Origin: Pseudomonas hunanensis
Lineage (GTDB): Bacteria > Pseudomonadota > Gammaproteobacteria > Pseudomonadales > Pseudomonadaceae
DNA length: 64,000 bases
Direction of reading: 5' to 3'
NCBI RefSeq assembly: GCF_013393325.1
Contig: NZ_QJRC01000099.1
Coordinates: forward strand, 46,972-110,971
Part shown: piece by piece, positions 8,306 through 15,883 of the stretch
How positions within the stretch are numbered: the stretch's first letter is position 1
Layout: every line of letters starts with the position of its first letter
The notes under the pieces: generated by a model
The model's database searches: none
Told to the model about the DNA's origin: nothing
Seen by the model: the letters and a program-made list of their open reading frames with translations, nothing else
Program-made: the position numbers and the translations under genes

Positions 8306-9013
8306 TTAGAAGTCGTCTTCGACCTCGCCATCCTTGACCTTGAACTCGCGGTTCTGCAGGTAAGCATTGCGAATGAAGATGTACTTGTCACCCTGAATCA
8401 GCTTCTCGGCCGAGAGCAGGCTGGCGCGGGTGTCGATCACGTCCAGGGCGAAGATCGAGTTGCGCGTCGGCACGTGGTCGATGTAGCGGTAGGGTTCGGT
8501 GTAGGTGTCCGGGTACTTGGCCACACCGTCACGCACGGTGCTTGGGCCCAGCAGCGGAATGACCACGTACGGGCCGCTTGGCACGCCCCAGTAGCCCAGT
8601 GTCTGGCCGAAGTCTTCGTCGCTGCGCTGCAGGCCCATCTTGGTACCCACATCGAAGAAGCCACCCAGGCCAAAGGTGGTGTTGACGATCAACCGCGCAG
8701 TATCCACGCCCGCCGCGTGGGGCTTGAGCTGCAGCAGGTTGTTGGCCAGGTTGGTCACGTCGCCCAGGTTGCGGAAGATGTTGTGAATGCCATCTTCAAG
8801 AAACTGCGGGGTGACAGCCTGGTAGCCCTTGGCCAATGGCTTGAGGGCATAAGTGTCGACCGTATCGTTGAAGCGAAAGATCGGGCGGTTGACCGCTTCC
8901 CAGGGATCTTCCTCGGTGGCGGCCTGGGTAGCTGCCACGGGCGCCAGCAGCATGCTGGCGCAGACACAGGCCTGGGTGACTCGTTCGATCACACTGGCAC
9001 CGATCCTACGCAT
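8306..9013 (-). CDS. mlaA: MlaA (VacJ) family outer-membrane lipid asymmetry protein
   Basis: A 235-residue protein that removes mislocalised phospholipids from the outer leaflet of the outer membrane and passes them to the MlaC/MlaFEDB retrograde route. Family motifs are EDPWEAVNRPIFRFND, then GLGGFFDVGTKMGL, DFGQTLGYWGVPSGPYVVIP and LLGPSTVRDG. Residues 1-32 form a signal peptide with an Ala-rich cleavage zone (VAATQA before ATEEDPW). No lipobox Cys occurs at that point, unlike E. coli MlaA. It is convergent with the PilZ gene. No other mla genes are in the window. Confidence 0.96.
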   Translation of the reverse strand: MRRIGASVIERVTQACVCASMLLAPVAATQAATEEDPWEAVNRPIFRFNDTVDTYALKPLAKGYQAVTPQFLEDGIHNIFRNLGDVTNLANNLLQLKPHAAGVDTARLIVNTTFGLGGFFDVGTKMGLQRSDEDFGQTLGYWGVPSGPYVVIPLLGPSTVRDGVAKYPDTYTEPYRYIDHVPTRNSIFALDVIDTRASLLSAEKLIQGDKYIFIRNAYLQNREFKVKDGEVEDDF

Positions 9014-9213
9014 AGATGTTTCTCCATCGAATTTCTCGGCCGCAAGCGCGACAGGCGCGCTGCTATCAAGGCGGCAGTATAGAGGCTTGCGGGCTGATAA
9101 ACAGCTTTACACATTTTTGCTCAATATTTTGTGAACAACTGTTGCGCAATGACCGATGTCACAGTGCGGTAACAATCAGCGCATAGCCTGCGGACTATTT
9201 GGGGGAAGTTGCC

Positions 9214-9777
9214 ATGGACGCTGCACCCGCCTTCACTGCTGTGCTGTTCGGCTTGCGCGGCTGCCTGGTGCAGGCCACCAATGGCGCACCCTCGCCCGCC
9301 CCCGGCGCTCTGGCCACCCTCGCCAGCCTGCGCCAGCGCCAGGTGCCCTGCATCTGGCTGGATGACCTCAACAGCACGCAAAGCAAGCGCCTGGCCCATG
9401 TGTTGCCCGCCTGGCTGCCAGGGCATTCGGTCAACGGCGTGCGCTGGCCGGCGCCAAACGCCTGCTGGCAGGCGCTGATGACCCTGGACAGCGAACGCCT
9501 GGACGGCTGCGTGCTGGTGAGTGGTGACCCGCGCTTGCTGCAGTCAGGCTTGAACGCGGGGCTATGGACGGTTGGCCTGGCAGCCTGCAGCCCGTTCTGT
9601 GACCGAGGCTCCGAGCAATGGCAAGGCATGACCCCAAAGGAACAGGACCAGGCCCGCGGCAAGGCCACGCTGGAGCTGTTCAGCCTGGGCGTGCATTCGG
9701 TTATCGACCACCTGGAAGCGCTGGACACCTGCCTGCAGGACATCGCCCAGCGCCGGCGCAAGGGTGAAAAACCCTGA
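9214..9777 (+). CDS. HAD-like protein lacking the catalytic Asp pair
   Basis: 187 residues from the ATG at 9214, which has a strong GGGGGAAG Shine-Dalgarno. The start of the fold reads AVLFGLRGCLV, which aligns with the HAD motif I hhFDxDGTL. The nucleophile Asp is Gly13 and the acid/base Asp is Arg15. A GALATLASLRQRQVPCIWLDD segment resembles the helical cap/motif II region of beta-phosphoglucomutase or phosphonatase relatives. VLVSGDPRLLQSGLNAGLWTVGL resembles the motif III/IV region. It is therefore probably a HAD-fold protein without phosphatase activity. It sits between mlaA (divergent) and the DUF4404 gene, an order like PA2803-PA2805 in P. aeruginosa. The function is unknown. Confidence 0.7.
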   Translation: MDAAPAFTAVLFGLRGCLVQATNGAPSPAPGALATLASLRQRQVPCIWLDDLNSTQSKRLAHVLPAWLPGHSVNGVRWPAPNACWQALMTLDSERLDGCVLVSGDPRLLQSGLNAGLWTVGLAACSPFCDRGSEQWQGMTPKEQDQARGKATLELFSLGVHSVIDHLEALDTCLQDIAQRRRKGEKP

Positions 9778-9899
9778 TACAGCACCTTTGACGCGGATCA
9801 TGCAAATCGGCGACAGGTGGATTACGCTGAAGACAGGCCAGAACCTTTGCCGCTTCGCTGAGGTCCATGGCTTGCCAAGCCCTTGATGGAGAAATGCCA

Positions 9900-10163
9900 A
9901 TGCCTGCCCGCGAATTGCAAGAGCGCCTGAACAGCTTGCGCGAGCAACTGGACCGCAACGTACCGCTTTCGGAAGACGAACTGGCCGCGTTGCACGAAGA
10001 AGCGCGCCAGATCGAGGCGCAACTGAAACTCGAAGAAGCCACGCCCGACAATAACCTGGTGGACGGGGTGAACCTGGCGATCGAGCGCTTCGAGGCCGAC
10101 CACCCTGACCTCACCGCTACCTTGCGCAGCATCGCCAACTCACTGCACAGCATGGGTATCTGA
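9900..10163 (+). CDS. DUF4404 family small coiled-coil protein
   Basis: 87 residues from the ATG at 9900, chosen over 9894 and 9867 because GGAG at 9888-9891 is then about 8 nt upstream. The protein is almost wholly helical and charged (ARELQERLNSLREQLDR, then LSEDELAALHEEARQIEAQLK), ending in a DHPDLTATLRSIANSLHSMGI segment. This is the DUF4404 pattern. No catalytic or membrane feature is present. It follows the HAD-like gene with a 122-bp gap and ends in a GC hairpin. The function is unknown. Confidence 0.82.
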   Translation: MPARELQERLNSLREQLDRNVPLSEDELAALHEEARQIEAQLKLEEATPDNNLVDGVNLAIERFEADHPDLTATLRSIANSLHSMGI

Positions 10164-10169
10164 AGTAGC

Positions 10170-10188
10170 GGGGCCGCAAAGCGGCCCC
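10170..10188. terminator. GC-rich hairpin between DUF4404 gene and queF
   Basis: GGGGCCGC-AAA-GCGGCCCC is a perfect 8-bp stem with a 3-nt loop between convergent genes. It lacks a clear T-run, so it is a structural transcript end rather than a textbook terminator. Confidence 0.6.
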
Positions 10189-10202
10189 CGCATTCCTTGA
10201 AC

Positions 10203-11033
10203 TTACTGCCGAACCAAACGCTTGTTATCCGGATTGATTACCCCGGTACTGCGGTACGGGTTGATGTCCAGCCCACCGCGGCGCACATAGCGCGCATACA
10301 CCGTCAAATGCTCTGGCTGCAGCAGGTTCTTCAAGTCCAGGTAAATTCGCTCCACGCATTGTTCGTGGAAGTCGGCATGCTGGCGGAAGCTGACCAGGTA
10401 AGTCAGTAGGCTGGCGTGGTCCAGCGCCCTGCCCTTGTACTCGACCACCACGCTGCCCCAGTCCGGCTGGCCAGTGACCGGGCAATTGGACTTGAGCAGG
10501 TGGCTGTGCAGGGTTTCTTCCACCACCTGCGCCGGGTTGCAGCGCAGCAGCTCTGGCTGCGGCTGCTCGTAGTTGCTGATGGCCACGTCCAACGCATCGA
10601 TGCACTGCCCCGGCAACGCTACCACCCCCTGGGCTTCAACTTCGGCCAAGGTGCGCACCTTCACGCCCACAGGCTTGCCGGCAGCGGCGGACAGGTCTTT
10701 CTCCAGGCATGCCTGCAACTCGCCCAGCGAGGCGAACACTGTCTGGTTCAGTGAGTTGAGGTACAGCTTGAACGACTTGGACTCGATGATGTTCGGCGAA
10801 TCGGCCGGGATGGCGAACTCGCCGATCGCCACCACAGGCTTGCCCGAAGGCAGCAGCCAGCTCAGCTCGAAACAGTTCCAGTAATCCACGCCCTGCCAGG
10901 GCAAGGTCTGTGCAGTGACGCCCAGCTCGGCCCACTTGGCAGTACGCGGGATCGGGAACAGCTGCTCCGGGGAGTAGGTGGCGATGTATTCGCTGGATTT
11001 GCCCAGCGGGGAGTGTTCGGCAGCGGGATGCAT
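10203..11033 (-). CDS. queF: NADPH-dependent 7-cyano-7-deazaguanine reductase QueF (type II)
   Basis: Reduces preQ0 to preQ1 in queuosine biosynthesis, acting on the free base in the cytoplasm. The 276 residues are the long two-subdomain (YqfF/type II) form. Visible are the QueF motif ESKSFKLYLNSLN (residues 84-96), the catalytic Cys184 in SNCPVTGQPDWGS with Asp191 nearby, and the substrate-recognition segment HEQCVERIYLDL. The C-terminus RYVRRGGLDINPYRS is typical. It is a single gene, with no queC/D/E nearby. The start at 11033 is the first Met and agrees with family length. Confidence 0.97.
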   Translation of the reverse strand: MHPAAEHSPLGKSSEYIATYSPEQLFPIPRTAKWAELGVTAQTLPWQGVDYWNCFELSWLLPSGKPVVAIGEFAIPADSPNIIESKSFKLYLNSLNQTVFASLGELQACLEKDLSAAAGKPVGVKVRTLAEVEAQGVVALPGQCIDALDVAISNYEQPQPELLRCNPAQVVEETLHSHLLKSNCPVTGQPDWGSVVVEYKGRALDHASLLTYLVSFRQHADFHEQCVERIYLDLKNLLQPEHLTVYARYVRRGGLDINPYRSTGVINPDNKRLVRQ

Positions 11034-11101
11034 GGAAACTGACCTACAGGTTCGAAATTGCCCTTAGTCTACCGGTTTTGCACCCCGCCTTGCAGGGCCA
11101 G

Positions 11102-11629
11102 TCACTCGATGGTCAATGCCCCGACCATGCCGGCCTGGTAATGCCCCGGCACGTTGCAGGCAAACTCGATGGGTGCCGACTTACGGAAGGTCCAGGTCAG
11201 CTCGGCGCGCTGGCCGGGCATTACCAGCACGGTGTTGCCACCACCGTGGCCATGGCCACCGCCGTGACCCATCATTTGCCCGTGGTTCGCCATCTGACCG
11301 TGGTCCATGCCTTCGTGGTTCATGGCCTCGGTGAACATCTTGCCTTGCATGGCGACCATTTCCTTCTGGTGTTCGGCATGCATGGCCTTGTCGCCCAGGT
11401 TGAACTCGTGTGGCAGCTCGCCCTCGTTGACCAGCACGAAACGCACGGTCTCGCCGGCTTTTACCTGCAGGCTCTTGGGCTCGAAAGCAATGTCCTTGAG
11501 CACCACGTTGACCGTGCGGGTGGCCTTGGCCGCTGCAGCCGGCTCGCCAAAGGCGAAGGTTTGCGCCTCGCCGGCAAAGGTCGGCAGGCTGGCCAGGGCA
11601 AGGGTGGCGGCAATGAACAGGCGCTTCAT
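11102..11629 (-). CDS. Periplasmic cupredoxin with a His/Met-rich insert
   Basis: 175 residues from the ATG at 11629, with Shine-Dalgarno CGGAG. Residues 1-19 form a signal peptide (ending SLPTFAG). The plastocyanin/azurin-like fold carries a full type-1 copper set: His74 in LPHEF, Cys158 in EFACNVPGH, His163 and Met168. Between the strands lies an insert (about 84-130) rich in His and Met (MNHEGMDHGQ, HGQMMGHGGGHGHGG), suited to extra Cu(I)/Cu(II) binding. It is divergent from copRS with a copper-box-like site between, so copper-induced expression is likely. It corresponds to the cupredoxin next to copRS in P. aeruginosa (PA2807). It is probably involved in periplasmic copper buffering. Confidence 0.92.
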   Translation of the reverse strand: MKRLFIAATLALASLPTFAGEAQTFAFGEPAAAAKATRTVNVVLKDIAFEPKSLQVKAGETVRFVLVNEGELPHEFNLGDKAMHAEHQKEMVAMQGKMFTEAMNHEGMDHGQMANHGQMMGHGGGHGHGGGNTVLVMPGQRAELTWTFRKSAPIEFACNVPGHYQAGMVGALTIE

Positions 11630-11702
11630 GATGACTCCGGGAATACACAACGAGAGAGTGCCACCTTAGTCAGGGGCGACTGGCAGCTACCTGACGGGAA
11701 GA

Positions 11703-11716
11703 TTACAACTTTGTCA
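11703..11716. promoter_or_regulatory. Copper-box-like operator (CopR/CusR type)
   Basis: TTACAA-CT-TTGTCA resembles the CusR/PcoR/CopR box (TGACAA-NN-TTGTCA), with one mismatch from perfect symmetry. It lies in the 182-bp divergent region between the cupredoxin gene and copR, where autoregulation by CopR would be expected. Confidence 0.65.
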
Positions 11717-11811
11717 GCTTGGGCGAGCCGGCGCATCGTCACGTATCATTTCAGCCACCGCATCGCCCGCTCCCACAGGGTAGGCACAAACCTTCAGATT
11801 ATGGACAGTGC

Positions 11812-12492
11812 ATGAAACTGCTGATCGTCGAAGACCAGGCCCGCACCGGCCAGTACCTGAGCCAGGGCCTGAGCGAGGCCGGCTTTGCCACCGAGTTGGC
11901 CACCGATGGCGAGACCGGGCAGTTCCTCGCCCTGACCGGCGACCACGACCTGCTGATCCTCGACGTGATGCTGCCCGGGCGCGACGGCTGGCAAATCCTT
12001 CAGGCCGTGCGCCAGGCTGGCCTGGATACACCCGTGCTGTTCCTGACCGCCCGCGACGCCGTCGAGGACCGCGTGCATGGCTTGGAGCTGGGCGCCGATG
12101 ATTACCTGGTCAAGCCGTTCGCCTTTTCCGAACTGCTGGCCCGGGTACGCAGCCTGCTGCGCCGGGGCGCCAGCCCAAGCCAGGACACCACCCTGAGCCT
12201 GGCCGACCTGCGCCTGGACCTGATCCGCCGCCGCGCCGAACGCGCAGGCACCCGTATCGACCTGACCGCCAAGGAGTTCTGCCTGCTCGAACTGCTGCTG
12301 CGCCGCCAGGGTGAGGTGTTGCCAAAATCGCTGATCGCCTCGCAGGTGTGGGACATGAACTTCGACAGCGATACCAATGTGATCGAAGTGGCAATCCGCC
12401 GCCTGCGCCTGAAAATCGACGACCCGCACCCCAACAAGCTGATTCACACAGTGCGCGGCATGGGCTACGTACTCGAAGAACGCACTGAATGA
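11812..12492 (+). CDS. copR: Heavy-metal (copper) response regulator CopR
   Basis: 226 residues of the OmpR/PhoB class. The receiver domain (MKLLIVEDQ start, phosphoacceptor Asp51 in LLILDVMLPGRDGW, K in DYLVKPF) is followed by a winged-helix DNA-binding domain (LTAKEFCLLELLLRR ... VWDMNFDSDTNVIEVAIRRLR). The DSDTNVIEVAIRRLR sequence is characteristic of the CopR/CzcR/PcoR metal subgroup. The ATG at 11812 is preferred to an upstream in-frame codon at 11719 that adds an unstructured tail. The stop overlaps copS (ATGA). It probably activates the divergent cupredoxin gene and other copper genes elsewhere. Confidence 0.93.
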   Translation: MKLLIVEDQARTGQYLSQGLSEAGFATELATDGETGQFLALTGDHDLLILDVMLPGRDGWQILQAVRQAGLDTPVLFLTARDAVEDRVHGLELGADDYLVKPFAFSELLARVRSLLRRGASPSQDTTLSLADLRLDLIRRRAERAGTRIDLTAKEFCLLELLLRRQGEVLPKSLIASQVWDMNFDSDTNVIEVAIRRLRLKIDDPHPNKLIHTVRGMGYVLEERTE

Positions 12493-13841
12493 TGCGCCGG
12501 GTATCCCTGGGCAGCCGGCTGGCGCTGCTGTTCGCCGCCTGCACCGCCACCGTATCGCTGGGCGCCGGCCTGCTCTTCAGCCGGGCCAGCGAGCAGCACT
12601 TCGTCGAACTCGACCAACAACTGCTGGACTCGCGCCTGTCGCTGTTCCGTACACAACTGGCCGGCGTCAGCACGCCGGATGAGCTGCAGGCGCGCCTGCC
12701 CGCGCTGCGCGACGAATTGAGCCACCAGGCCGACCTGGCCCTGCGCATCAGCGGCAGCGACGGCGCCACGTGGTTCGAAAGCCGCAGCGGGCTACCGCAG
12801 GCACCGCTGCCCGCCGGGCTGGCCACCTTGCACGCGCAAGGCACCGACTACCGCAGCCTGGCTGTACACCTGGCGCAGGGCGCCGCGCAGTCGCCGCAAC
12901 TGACCCTGTACCTCGACATCACCCACCACCAGCATTTTCTGCAGGGCATGCAGCGGCTGATCTGGCTGACTGTCGGCCTATCGGCGCTGGCCACTGCGCT
13001 GCTCGGCGCCTGGGCCGCCCGCAGCGGCCTGCGCCCACTGCGGCAGATGGGCCAAGTGGCCGCCAGCGTGTCAGCCCGTTCGCTCACCACCCGCCTGCCG
13101 CTGGCGCAGATGCCCGAAGAGCTGGCCGAGTTGGCCGGCAGCATGAACGCGATGCTGCAGCGCCTGGACGATGCCTTCCAACGCCTGTCAGCGTTTTCAG
13201 CTGACATCGCCCACGAACTGCGTACACCGCTTTCCAACCTGCTGACCCACACCCAGGTCACCCTCACCCGCCCACGTAGCCTCGAGGAATACCGCGAAGC
13301 GCTGCATGGCAACCTGGAAGAGCTGCAATGGATGGCGCAGATGATCAACGACATGCTGTTCCTGGCCAAGGCCGACCACGGCCTGCTGGTACCGGGGCAA
13401 GCGCCTTTGGTGCTGCATGACGAAGTGGATGCACTGCTGGAGTACTACGCGCCACTGGCCGAGGACAGCGGCGTACGGATGCTGCGCGAAGGCGAGGCGA
13501 TGCTGCAGGGCGACCGGCATATGCTGCGCCGGGCGTTGTCCAACCTGCTGGACAATGCCTTGCGCTTTACCCCGGCGGGAGGGCAGATAAGGGTGACGCT
13601 GGAACCGGGAGCGAAAATCAGTGTGGCCAATACCGGGCAGGCTATCGAGCCGACTGCGTTACCGCGACTGTTCGACCGCTTCTACCGAGTGGACCCGGCG
13701 CGGCGGGAAGGCAGCAGTGAGCATGCGGGGTTGGGCTTGGCGATTACCCGGTCGATCGTGCAGGCCCATGGCGGGTGCATTCGGGCAGAGTGCGGGGATG
13801 GGTGGACGCGGTTTGTGATCGACTTCACTGAAGGCCGGTGA
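12489..13841 (+). CDS. copS: Heavy-metal sensor histidine kinase CopS
   Basis: A 450-residue inner-membrane kinase. Transmembrane helices lie at about 11-31 and 155-177 and flank a ~125-residue periplasmic sensor region. A HAMP segment follows, then the H-box with His242 in FSADIAHELRTPLSN, the N-box LSNLLDNALRFTP, and G-box HAGLGLAITRSIVQAHGG. This layout is that of CusS/CopS/CzcS-type metal sensors. Its start codon overlaps the copR stop, so the pair is translationally coupled. Copper is the likely ligand given the adjoining cupredoxin. Zinc or cadmium cannot be excluded from sequence. Confidence 0.93.
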   Translation: MMRRVSLGSRLALLFAACTATVSLGAGLLFSRASEQHFVELDQQLLDSRLSLFRTQLAGVSTPDELQARLPALRDELSHQADLALRISGSDGATWFESRSGLPQAPLPAGLATLHAQGTDYRSLAVHLAQGAAQSPQLTLYLDITHHQHFLQGMQRLIWLTVGLSALATALLGAWAARSGLRPLRQMGQVAASVSARSLTTRLPLAQMPEELAELAGSMNAMLQRLDDAFQRLSAFSADIAHELRTPLSNLLTHTQVTLTRPRSLEEYREALHGNLEELQWMAQMINDMLFLAKADHGLLVPGQAPLVLHDEVDALLEYYAPLAEDSGVRMLREGEAMLQGDRHMLRRALSNLLDNALRFTPAGGQIRVTLEPGAKISVANTGQAIEPTALPRLFDRFYRVDPARREGSSEHAGLGLAITRSIVQAHGGCIRAECGDGWTRFVIDFTEGR

Positions 13842-13845
13842 AATT

Positions 13846-13864
13846 GGGGCTGCTTTGCAGCCCC
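13846..13864. terminator. Hairpin between copS and lolE (convergent)
   Basis: GGGGCTGC-TTT-GCAGCCCC is a perfect 8-bp stem placed 5 bp after the copS stop and 18 bp before the lolE stop. It is flanked by short A/T runs (AAATT and ATAATTT), so it can end transcripts from both sides. Confidence 0.7.
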
Positions 13865-13881
13865 ATAATTTCAGGCAAGCA

Positions 13882-15123
13882 TCAAACCGCCAGACCGATC
13901 GCCGGCTGCACCTGCGACGCCCGGTAAGCCGGGTAAATGGTCGCCAGGAAGCTCATCACCAGGCCAGCCGTGCAAATCATGGCCACATCACCCCATTGCA
14001 ATTGCGACGGCAAGCTGCTGACGAAGTACACATCCGAGGTAAAGATGTGCTGCCCGCTCACCCGCTCCAGCCAACCAACGATTTGACTGACATTGAACGC
14101 CGCAATCACGCCCAGCACGCCGCCGATCAGCGTCCCGACAACACCAATCAGGCTGCCCTGAACCATGAACGTGCCCATGATCTGCGCTGGCGTGGCGCCC
14201 AAGGTACGCAGGATGGCAATGTCCGGCCCCTTGTCGTTCACCACCATCACCAGGGTGGCGATGATATTGAACGCCGCCACCGCGATGATCATCATCAGCA
14301 GCAGGCCGATCATGGTCTTCTCCATTTTCATGGCGCTGAACAGGCTGCCCTGGGTGTGCGACCAGTCATCGGCGCGGTAGGCGTCGCCGAGCCCTGCAGC
14401 AATTGCCTTGGACACCTGCGGCGCGGCATACAGGTCATGCAGCTTCAGGCGCACGCCCTGCACCTGGCCCGGCGCCCAGCGTTGCATCTCGGCAGCATCA
14501 GCCACATGGATATAGGCTTGCGAGCCATCCAGCTCGGCGCCCACCTTGAAGATCCCGACCACGGTCAGGCGCTGCATGCGCGGGGTAATGCCACCCGGCT
14601 CCTTGCTGATTTCCGGCACGATCAAGGTCAGTTTGTCGCCAGTGTTCAGACGAAAACGCCGCGCCGTCAGCTCGCCGATGACCACACCGAACTCACCTGG
14701 CTGCAGGTCTTGCAAGCGGCCCTGCACGATGTGCTGGCCAACGATCGAGACCTTGCCCTCCTCGGCCGGGTCGATACCACCCACCTGAATCGGCTGCATC
14801 GCACCTTTGTACGACAGCATGCCTTCCATCTCGGTAATCGGCGCCACCGCCATCACCGCCGGGTTCTGCATGGCAGCGTCGGCCACCTTGTGCCAATCGT
14901 CCAATGGCTGCACGCCGAGGATGGCGGCATGCGGCACCAACCCGAGAATGCGCGAGCTCATTTCGCGCTGGAAGCCGTTCATCACCGACAGCACCACGAT
15001 CATCGCCAGCACGCCCAGCGACAGGCCGATCATCGACGTCATCGAGATGAACGAGATGAAGTGGTTGCGACGCTTGGCTCGGGTGTAGCGCGCGCCGATA
15101 AAAATGGGCAAGGGTCTGAACAT
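13882..15123 (-). CDS. lolE: Lipoprotein-releasing ABC transporter permease LolE
   Basis: 413 residues from the ATG at 15123 (MFRPLPIFIGARYTRAKRR). An in-frame ATG at 15171 is rejected because it adds a tail absent from the paralogue. One N-terminal transmembrane helix (about 23-48), a large periplasmic domain (to about 270) and three C-terminal helices match the FtsX/LolC/E fold. With LolC and two LolD it extracts mature lipoproteins from the inner membrane and hands them to LolA. It is the last gene of lolC-lolD-lolE and very similar to LolC through the membrane segments (TRAKRRNHF-SFIS, NGF, ILRTLGATP-QIM), as expected for a heterodimer. Confidence 0.94.
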   Translation of the reverse strand: MFRPLPIFIGARYTRAKRRNHFISFISMTSMIGLSLGVLAMIVVLSVMNGFQREMSSRILGLVPHAAILGVQPLDDWHKVADAAMQNPAVMAVAPITEMEGMLSYKGAMQPIQVGGIDPAEEGKVSIVGQHIVQGRLQDLQPGEFGVVIGELTARRFRLNTGDKLTLIVPEISKEPGGITPRMQRLTVVGIFKVGAELDGSQAYIHVADAAEMQRWAPGQVQGVRLKLHDLYAAPQVSKAIAAGLGDAYRADDWSHTQGSLFSAMKMEKTMIGLLLMMIIAVAAFNIIATLVMVVNDKGPDIAILRTLGATPAQIMGTFMVQGSLIGVVGTLIGGVLGVIAAFNVSQIVGWLERVSGQHIFTSDVYFVSSLPSQLQWGDVAMICTAGLVMSFLATIYPAYRASQVQPAIGLAV

Positions 15124-15184
15124 GTACGAAATCACCCAATGAAAACAGGAAAACGGGGCGGCACCAGCCACCCCGAGCAGTCGA

Positions 15185-15883
15185 TCAGATCGCCACCAGA
15201 TGGCCGTCGTCGAGCTTCAATACACGGTCCATCTGCCGCGCCAGGTTGAGGTCATGGGTAACCACCAGGAATGCCGTGCGCGAGGCGCTGGACAGCTCCT
15301 GCATCAGTTCCTGAATGCCCTGAGCGGTATGGTGGTCGAGGTTGCCGGTCGGCTCGTCGAGCATCACCAGGCCAGGGCGGTTGACCAGCGCTCGGGCAAT
15401 CGCCACGCGCTGGCGCTCGCCACCGGACAGCTCGGCCGGTTTGTGGTTCAAACGGTGGCCCAGGCCTACGCGCTTGAGCAGCGCCTCGGCACGCTCACGG
15501 GCCTCGGGGATGGGCGTGCGGCCGATCAGCAGCGGCATGCACACGTTCTCGATGGCGGTGAACTCTGGCAGCAGGTGGTGAAACTGATAGACAAAGCCCA
15601 ACTCACGGTTGCGCAGCAGGCCACGGGCACGCTCGCCTAGCGCGGACAGCTCTTCGCCCGCCAGCCACACGCTGCCTTGGGTCGGCCGGTCGAGGCCACC
15701 CAGCAGGTTGAGCAAGGTGCTCTTGCCAGAGCCCGAGCTGCCGACGATGGCGATACGCTCACCGGCGTGCAGCTCCAGGTTGAGGCCGGACAGCACCTGC
15801 ACCGACTCCGGGCCCTCGTCGTAGGACTTGCCCAGGTTGCGGCAACTCAGAACGGCTTTATCACTCATGCGCGACTCACTCAT
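15185..15883 (-). CDS. lolD: Lipoprotein-releasing ABC transporter ATPase LolD
   Basis: A 232-residue ATPase. It has Walker A GSSGSGKST, signature LSGGERQRVAIARAL, Walker B VMLDEPTGNLD and the H-loop THD. The Q-loop region reads LGFVYQFHHLLPEFTA, where FHHLLPEF is typical of LolD. The ATG at 15883 overlaps the lolC stop by 8 bp. A second in-frame ATG at 15868 is a possible alternative. It powers lipoprotein release by the LolC/LolE permease pair encoded on either side. Confidence 0.96.
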   Translation of the reverse strand: MSESRMSDKAVLSCRNLGKSYDEGPESVQVLSGLNLELHAGERIAIVGSSGSGKSTLLNLLGGLDRPTQGSVWLAGEELSALGERARGLLRNRELGFVYQFHHLLPEFTAIENVCMPLLIGRTPIPEARERAEALLKRVGLGHRLNHKPAELSGGERQRVAIARALVNRPGLVMLDEPTGNLDHHTAQGIQELMQELSSASRTAFLVVTHDLNLARQMDRVLKLDDGHLVAI

